Shown here piece after piece: positions 56,676 through 64,000 of a DNA stretch of 64,000 nt. A program made the position numbers and the translations under genes. Origin of the DNA: Rickettsiaceae bacterium (GTDB lineage Bacteria; Pseudomonadota; Alphaproteobacteria; Rickettsiales; UBA1997); contig JAJTCH010000006.1 of NCBI GenBank assembly GCA_021323225.1, positions 1 through 64,000 on the forward strand. Direction: 5' to 3'. Each line of letters begins with the position of its first letter. Within the stretch, counting starts at the first letter, position 1. The notes below the pieces were generated by a model. The model was not told the origin of the DNA, made no database searches, and saw only the letters and a list, made by a program, of their open reading frames with translations.

Positions 56676-59600
56676 TTACAGGTTTTCAGATTTATTAGCA
56701 GTACTCTTGAACTTGTCCATAATCAGACCAGTACCAGCTGGAATCAATCTGCCGACAATGATATTTTCTTTCAAACCAGCTAAATCATCATATTTGCCCT
56801 GTACCGCCGCATCAGTCAAAACTTTAGTAGTTTCTTGGAACGAAGCAGCAGAGATAAATGACTTGGTTTGTAGTGAAGCTTTGGTAATACCAAGAAGAAC
56901 CGGAGAAGATTCAGCCTGTTTCAAACCTTCAGCAGCAGCTTTTTTGTTGATTTGTTCAAATATATCACGATCAACATATTCACCACTGAGCAAGGTTGTA
57001 TCTCCAGGTTTGGTAATTTCAACTCTCTTAAGCATCATGCTCAAGATAACTTCAATATGTTTATCGTCAATTTTTACGCCTTGCATACGATATACTTTTT
57101 GCACCTCACCAACCATAAAGTTAGCAAAGGCTCTAATACCTAAAATGCGCAATATATCATGAGGAACAAGACTTCCATCAACCAAAATATCGCCTTTCTT
57201 GACATAATCGCCTTCACCGATAAACAAGTGCCTGTTTTTGGCAACCATATATTCAACCGGCTCTATGCTGGCATCATCAGATCTTATGATAAGGCGTCTC
57301 TTGATTTTGTAATCTTTACCAAATTCAACTCTACCGTCAATTTCAGACATAACGGCGGCATTCTTTGGCTTTCTTGCTTCAAACAATTCAGCAACCCTTG
57401 GTAGACCACCAGTAATATCTCGGGTTTTTGAAGATTCTTTAGGAATTTTAGCAATGATGTCGCCGGCCTTAACTTCGTCTCCATTAACAACAGAAATCAA
57501 CGTACCAACAGAAAGAAGATATTCTTTGCTGATATCATTTTTATTATCCGAAATGGTAATTCTAGGCTTCAGGTCCTGTTTGCTATATTGCTTCCAATCC
57601 ATGACAAGCTTGGTTGAAATACCGGTTGAATCATCAATTTTTTCTCTAAGCGAAACATTTTCCAATAAATCGCCATATTCAATCACACCATCAGATTCAA
57701 CAACGACCGGTATGTTATATGGATCCCACTCAGCCAAATGATCTCCCTTCTTCACTATCTCACCATTTTTATGAGTAATAATAGCACCATATGGAAGTTT
57801 ATAACTGTGGATTTCATTTTGGTCTTTATCCAAAATTGAGATCTCACAATTGCGGCTTACAACCACAATTTTGCCATTGCGGTTTTTAATATTATTTTTA
57901 CCAGAGATTCTTAACTGGCCATCAGCGATAGCAGAAATTGAAGATTGCTCCGCTCCTCTCAAAGCCGCACCACCAATATGGAAAGTTCTCATTGTTAACT
58001 GCGTTCCCGGCTCACCAATTGACTGAGCAGCAACAACACCAACTGCTTCACCAATACTGACCAAATCTCCTGTAGCAAGATCACGTCCGTAGCATTTAAC
58101 ACAAACACCACCTTTGGTTTGGCAAGTTAGAACTGATCTAGCTTTGACATTTTTAATGCCACTTTTTTCAATATTGTCAGCCAGATTTTCATCAATCATT
58201 GCTCCAGCTTTAACAAGAACATTGCCATTAGGAGCTTTGATATTTTCTAGCGCAACACGGCCAAGCACTTGCTCTCCAACAGAGACAATTACTCTACCAT
58301 CGTCAACCACACCTTCCAGATCAACACCACTCTTAGTACCGCAGTCTTCTTCAATAACGATGCAATCTTGAGAAACGTCAACCAATCTTCTGGTTAGGTA
58401 ACCGGAGTTAGCTGTTTTTAAAGCTGTATCGGCCAAACCTTTTCTGGCACCGTAAGCGGAAATGAAATATTCCAAAACACTTAAACCCTCTTTAAAGTTA
58501 GCGGTAATTGGAGTTTCAATAATTTCACCAGATGACTTAGCCATCAAACCTCTCATACCAGCAACCTGTTTGATTTGGTTTTCAGAGCCTCTAGCGCCGG
58601 AATCCGCCATCATATAGATAGAATTGGCATCACGAGCTTGCTTATGGCTAGAGATAGACTTCATCATTTCTTTAGAAATCTTATCAGTACAATTAGTCCA
58701 CTCATCGATAATTTTGTTATATCTTTCACCAGTAGTGATCAAACCATCACGATGTTGCTGTTCTAATTTCTTAACTTTAGCCAAAGATTCATTGATATGG
58801 CCAGTTTTGGAATCAGGAATCACCATATCATTTTTACCGATGGAAATACCGGATTTGCAGGCATATTTAAAGCCAAGAGCCATAATACGATCGCAGAACA
58901 TTACTGTCTCTTTTTGACCAGAGCTTCTGTAAACAGAGTCGATCAAATTGGTAACAGCCTTTTTAGTCATTGGCCTATTTATCAAATCAAAATTGCCTTT
59001 AATACATTCTGGCAAAATATTGTAGATCATCACCCTTCCCGGAGTAGTATCTGCAATAGCAGAAGTTACCTGACCATTTTTATCTTTTAGGCTGTAACGA
59101 TATTTTATTTTGCTATGTAGAGAAATAGAATGGTTATACAAAGCATGCTCCAACTCAGCTCGATCAGTAATCAAAGATTCTTTACCACCATCTCTATTTT
59201 CCATGGATAGGTAATAAAGACCCAGAATAATGTCTTGAGAAGGCACGATAATTGGCTTACCATTAGCGGGGCTTAAGATATTATTGGTTGACATCATCAA
59301 CACTCTGCACTCAACTTGCGCTTCTATAGAAAGCGGGACATGCACTGCCATTTGGTCACCGTCGAAGTCCGCGTTGAAAGCGGCGCAAACCAATGGGTGA
59401 AGTTGAATGGCTTTACCTTCAGTTAGCAATGGCTCAAAAGCTTGAATACCAAGTCTATGTAGAGTTGGCGCACGGTTTAATAAAACAGGATGTTCTTTAA
59501 TAACTTCATCTAAAATATCCCAGATTTCAGGATTTTCTGATTCAACCATTTTCTTGGAAACTTTGATGGAAGGAGATTTTCCATATAGTTCCAGCTTAGA

Positions 59601-60770
59601 ATAGATGAAAGGCTTGAACAGTTCCAAAGCCATTTTCTTTGGCAAGCCACATTGATGAAGCTTTAACTCAGGGCCAACTACGATTACCGAACGACCAGAA
59701 TAGTCCACACGCTTACCAAGCAAGTTTTGACGGAAACGACCTTGTTTACCTTTAAGCATGTCGCTCAAAGATTTAAAAGGCTTTTTGTTGGCGTTTTTAA
59801 CAACACTTCCACTTCTACCATTATCAAGCAAGGCATCTACTGACTCTTGCAACATTCTTTTTTCATTTTTGATGATAATTTCTGGAGCTCCAAGCTCAAG
59901 CAATCTCTTCAAACGGTTGTTTCTATTGATAACACGACGATATAATTCGTTTAGATCTGAGGTAGCAAATCTGCCACCATCAAGCATAACTAACGGTCTA
60001 ATATCAGGCGGGATAACCGGAAGAACATTCATGATCATATGTTCCGGTCTATTGCCAGATTCAATGAAATTTTCTACCAACTTCAATCTTTTAACTACCT
60101 TCTCTCTCTTAAGCTCAGAAGTCAGGTCGATCAATTCTTCCCTTAATGATTTTTGTAGTTTTTTTAGATCTAATTTTGCCAATAATTTTTGGATTGCTTC
60201 AGCTCCCATTTCAGCAATGAAGCTGCCATATCCATATTCTTCTTTATATTTTTGATATTCATCTTCGCTTAAAACATCGCCATCTTTTAGTGGAGACATT
60301 AAAGCATCAACAACAATGTAAGTTTCAAAATAAATGATTTTCTCAATAACTTTTAGAGTTAAGCCAAGAAGTGTACTTAGTCTTGATGGAAGGGATTTTA
60401 AAAACCAGATATGAGCAATTGGGGCAGCAAGCTCAATATGACCCATGCGGTCTCTTCTAACTTTTGAGGAAGTAACTTCCACGCCGCATTTTTCGCAGGT
60501 AATACCTTTATATTTGATTCTTTTATATTTACCGCAGAGACATTCGTAATCTTTGATCGGGCCAAAAATTCTTGCGCAGAACAAACCATCTCTTTCAGGT
60601 TTGAAGGTTCTATAATTGATTGTTTCCGGTTTGGTAACTTCTCCGAAAGACCAGGAGCGAATTTTATCCGGATCAGCAATAGAAATTTTAATGGCATTAA
60701 AATCTGCTACATCAACTGCTTGATTAGAGAGACTTAATAAACCATGTGAAGATGTTCCGCCTAAAGACAT
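56676..60770 (-). CDS. rpoC: RNA polymerase beta' subunit
   Basis: The 1364-residue subunit has the N-terminal zinc-binding [23 protein letters not shown], the active-site Mg loop [15 protein letters not shown], the bridge/trigger region [18 protein letters not shown] and second zinc site [13 protein letters not shown]. Length is close to other alphaproteobacteria. It lies 91 bases after rpoB, with a hairpin-bearing gap, and ends at a strong terminator. Confidence 0.98.
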   Translation of the reverse strand: MSLGGTSSHGLLSLSNQAVDVADFNAIKISIADPDKIRSWSFGEVTKPETINYRTFKPERDGLFCARIFGPIKDYECLCGKYKRIKYKGITCEKCGVEVTSSKVRRDRMGHIELAAPIAHIWFLKSLPSRLSTLLGLTLKVIEKIIYFETYIVVDALMSPLKDGDVLSEDEYQKYKEEYGYGSFIAEMGAEAIQKLLAKLDLKKLQKSLREELIDLTSELKREKVVKRLKLVENFIESGNRPEHMIMNVLPVIPPDIRPLVMLDGGRFATSDLNELYRRVINRNNRLKRLLELGAPEIIIKNEKRMLQESVDALLDNGRSGSVVKNANKKPFKSLSDMLKGKQGRFRQNLLGKRVDYSGRSVIVVGPELKLHQCGLPKKMALELFKPFIYSKLELYGKSPSIKVSKKMVESENPEIWDILDEVIKEHPVLLNRAPTLHRLGIQAFEPLLTEGKAIQLHPLVCAAFNADFDGDQMAVHVPLSIEAQVECRVLMMSTNNILSPANGKPIIVPSQDIILGLYYLSMENRDGGKESLITDRAELEHALYNHSISLHSKIKYRYSLKDKNGQVTSAIADTTPGRVMIYNILPECIKGNFDLINRPMTKKAVTNLIDSVYRSSGQKETVMFCDRIMALGFKYACKSGISIGKNDMVIPDSKTGHINESLAKVKKLEQQHRDGLITTGERYNKIIDEWTNCTDKISKEMMKSISSHKQARDANSIYMMADSGARGSENQIKQVAGMRGLMAKSSGEIIETPITANFKEGLSVLEYFISAYGARKGLADTALKTANSGYLTRRLVDVSQDCIVIEEDCGTKSGVDLEGVVDDGRVIVSVGEQVLGRVALENIKAPNGNVLVKAGAMIDENLADNIEKSGIKNVKARSVLTCQTKGGVCVKCYGRDLATGDLVSIGEAVGVVAAQSIGEPGTQLTMRTFHIGGAALRGAEQSSISAIADGQLRISGKNNIKNRNGKIVVVSRNCEISILDKDQNEIHSYKLPYGAIITHKNGEIVKKGDHLAEWDPYNIPVVVESDGVIEYGDLLENVSLREKIDDSTGISTKLVMDWKQYSKQDLKPRITISDNKNDISKEYLLSVGTLISVVNGDEVKAGDIIAKIPKESSKTRDITGGLPRVAELFEARKPKNAAVMSEIDGRVEFGKDYKIKRRLIIRSDDASIEPVEYMVAKNRHLFIGEGDYVKKGDILVDGSLVPHDILRILGIRAFANFMVGEVQKVYRMQGVKIDDKHIEVILSMMLKRVEITKPGDTTLLSGEYVDRDIFEQINKKAAAEGLKQAESSPVLLGITKASLQTKSFISAASFQETTKVLTDAAVQGKYDDLAGLKENIIVGRLIPAGTGLIMDKFKSTANKSENL

Positions 60771-60802
60771 AATTTTAAAAATTATTTATAATTTTGTTTT
60801 TT

Positions 60803-60859
60803 GGACCCCGGAGCAAATCCGGGATCCATATTCTCTAATTCGCTTTGCTCACAGAGAAT
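60803..60859. repeat. Two hairpins in the rpoB-rpoC gap
   Basis: GGACCCCGGA (60803-60812) pairs with TCCGGGATCC (60818-60827) with one wobble, then ATTCTCT (60830-60836) pairs with AGAGAAT (60853-60859). On the minus strand the first is followed by A-rich DNA rather than T, so it is not a terminator by the usual rule. It may slow or process the rpoBC message, or be a repeat remnant. Confidence 0.6.
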
Positions 60860-60861
60860 AT

Positions 60862-64000
<3,139 letters not shown>

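Noticed and set aside
60803..60859. Terminator between rpoB and rpoC
   Set aside because: The hairpin lacks a T-run on the transcribed strand, and the genes are expected to be co-transcribed.

Overview
The window is an AT-rich stretch of a bacterial chromosome with very tight gene packing. The gene content points to an alphaproteobacterium of the Rickettsiales type, probably living in or on a eukaryotic host. The evidence is a giant VirB6-like type IV secretion lipoprotein, an ELM1-family protein, ThyX, adjacent sucA-sucB, a lone pstB, a lone ccmA, a Fur without the usual CxxC, a DUF2066/AI-2E pair beside purM, and several effector-like genes. PurM, GuaB and PyrB imply de novo purine and pyrimidine synthesis, which Rickettsia itself lacks, so a lineage other than Rickettsia is more likely. 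The species cannot be named from the sequence.

Layout. 1-3.5 kb (minus): translation genes rpsL-rpsG-fusA and the start of tuf. 3.6-5.8 kb (minus): fur, an HExxH protein and thrB as one tight operon. 5.9-13.8 kb (plus): guaB, then an envelope block (M23 peptidase, bactofilin, and three genes resembling the PilM/N, PilO and PilP inner-membrane parts of a type IV pilus or type II secretion machine), then trxA and a short glutamine-synthetase-like gene. 13.8-24 kb: AI-2E permease, DUF2066, purM, a free-standing isoleucyl-tRNA synthetase C-terminal domain, a protein ending in a CaaX-like CVVS, an esterase, ccmA, mnmE, a basic protein, rlmH, coaD and an ELM1-like gene. 23.9-33.4 kb (plus): the VirB6-like gene, sucA and sucB with a strong terminator. 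33.6-48.6 kb: ruvB, an ABC ATPase, pyrB, three tandem YopT-like (C58) cysteine-protease-like genes, pstB, an aminotransferase, prfB with its programmed frameshift, holA, a degenerate aminotransferase, a small operon (thyX, tatA, exoD, sdhE, hypothetical), and uvrC. 50.4-55.5 kb (minus): a tandem array of six prepilin-like LamG genes, three intact and three broken. 55.6-64 kb (minus): yejE-like permease, then rpoC and rpoB with a clear terminator after rpoC; rpoB runs off the window.

The most unusual parts are host-interface candidates. The pilin-LamG array looks like an expressed/silent cassette family: conserved flanks, a variable centre, and broken copies that keep the LamG frame but have lost or been cut from the prepilin leader. 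It may be assembled by the PilM/N/O/P-like machine 40 kb away. The C58 cluster keeps a Cys-His-Asp triad and shares a C-terminal tail. The CaaX-ending protein could be prenylated in a host cell. These roles are inferred from motifs and context only. Two inverted-repeat elements of one family, and other palindromes, lie between genes. I see no tRNA, rRNA, CRISPR array or transposase.
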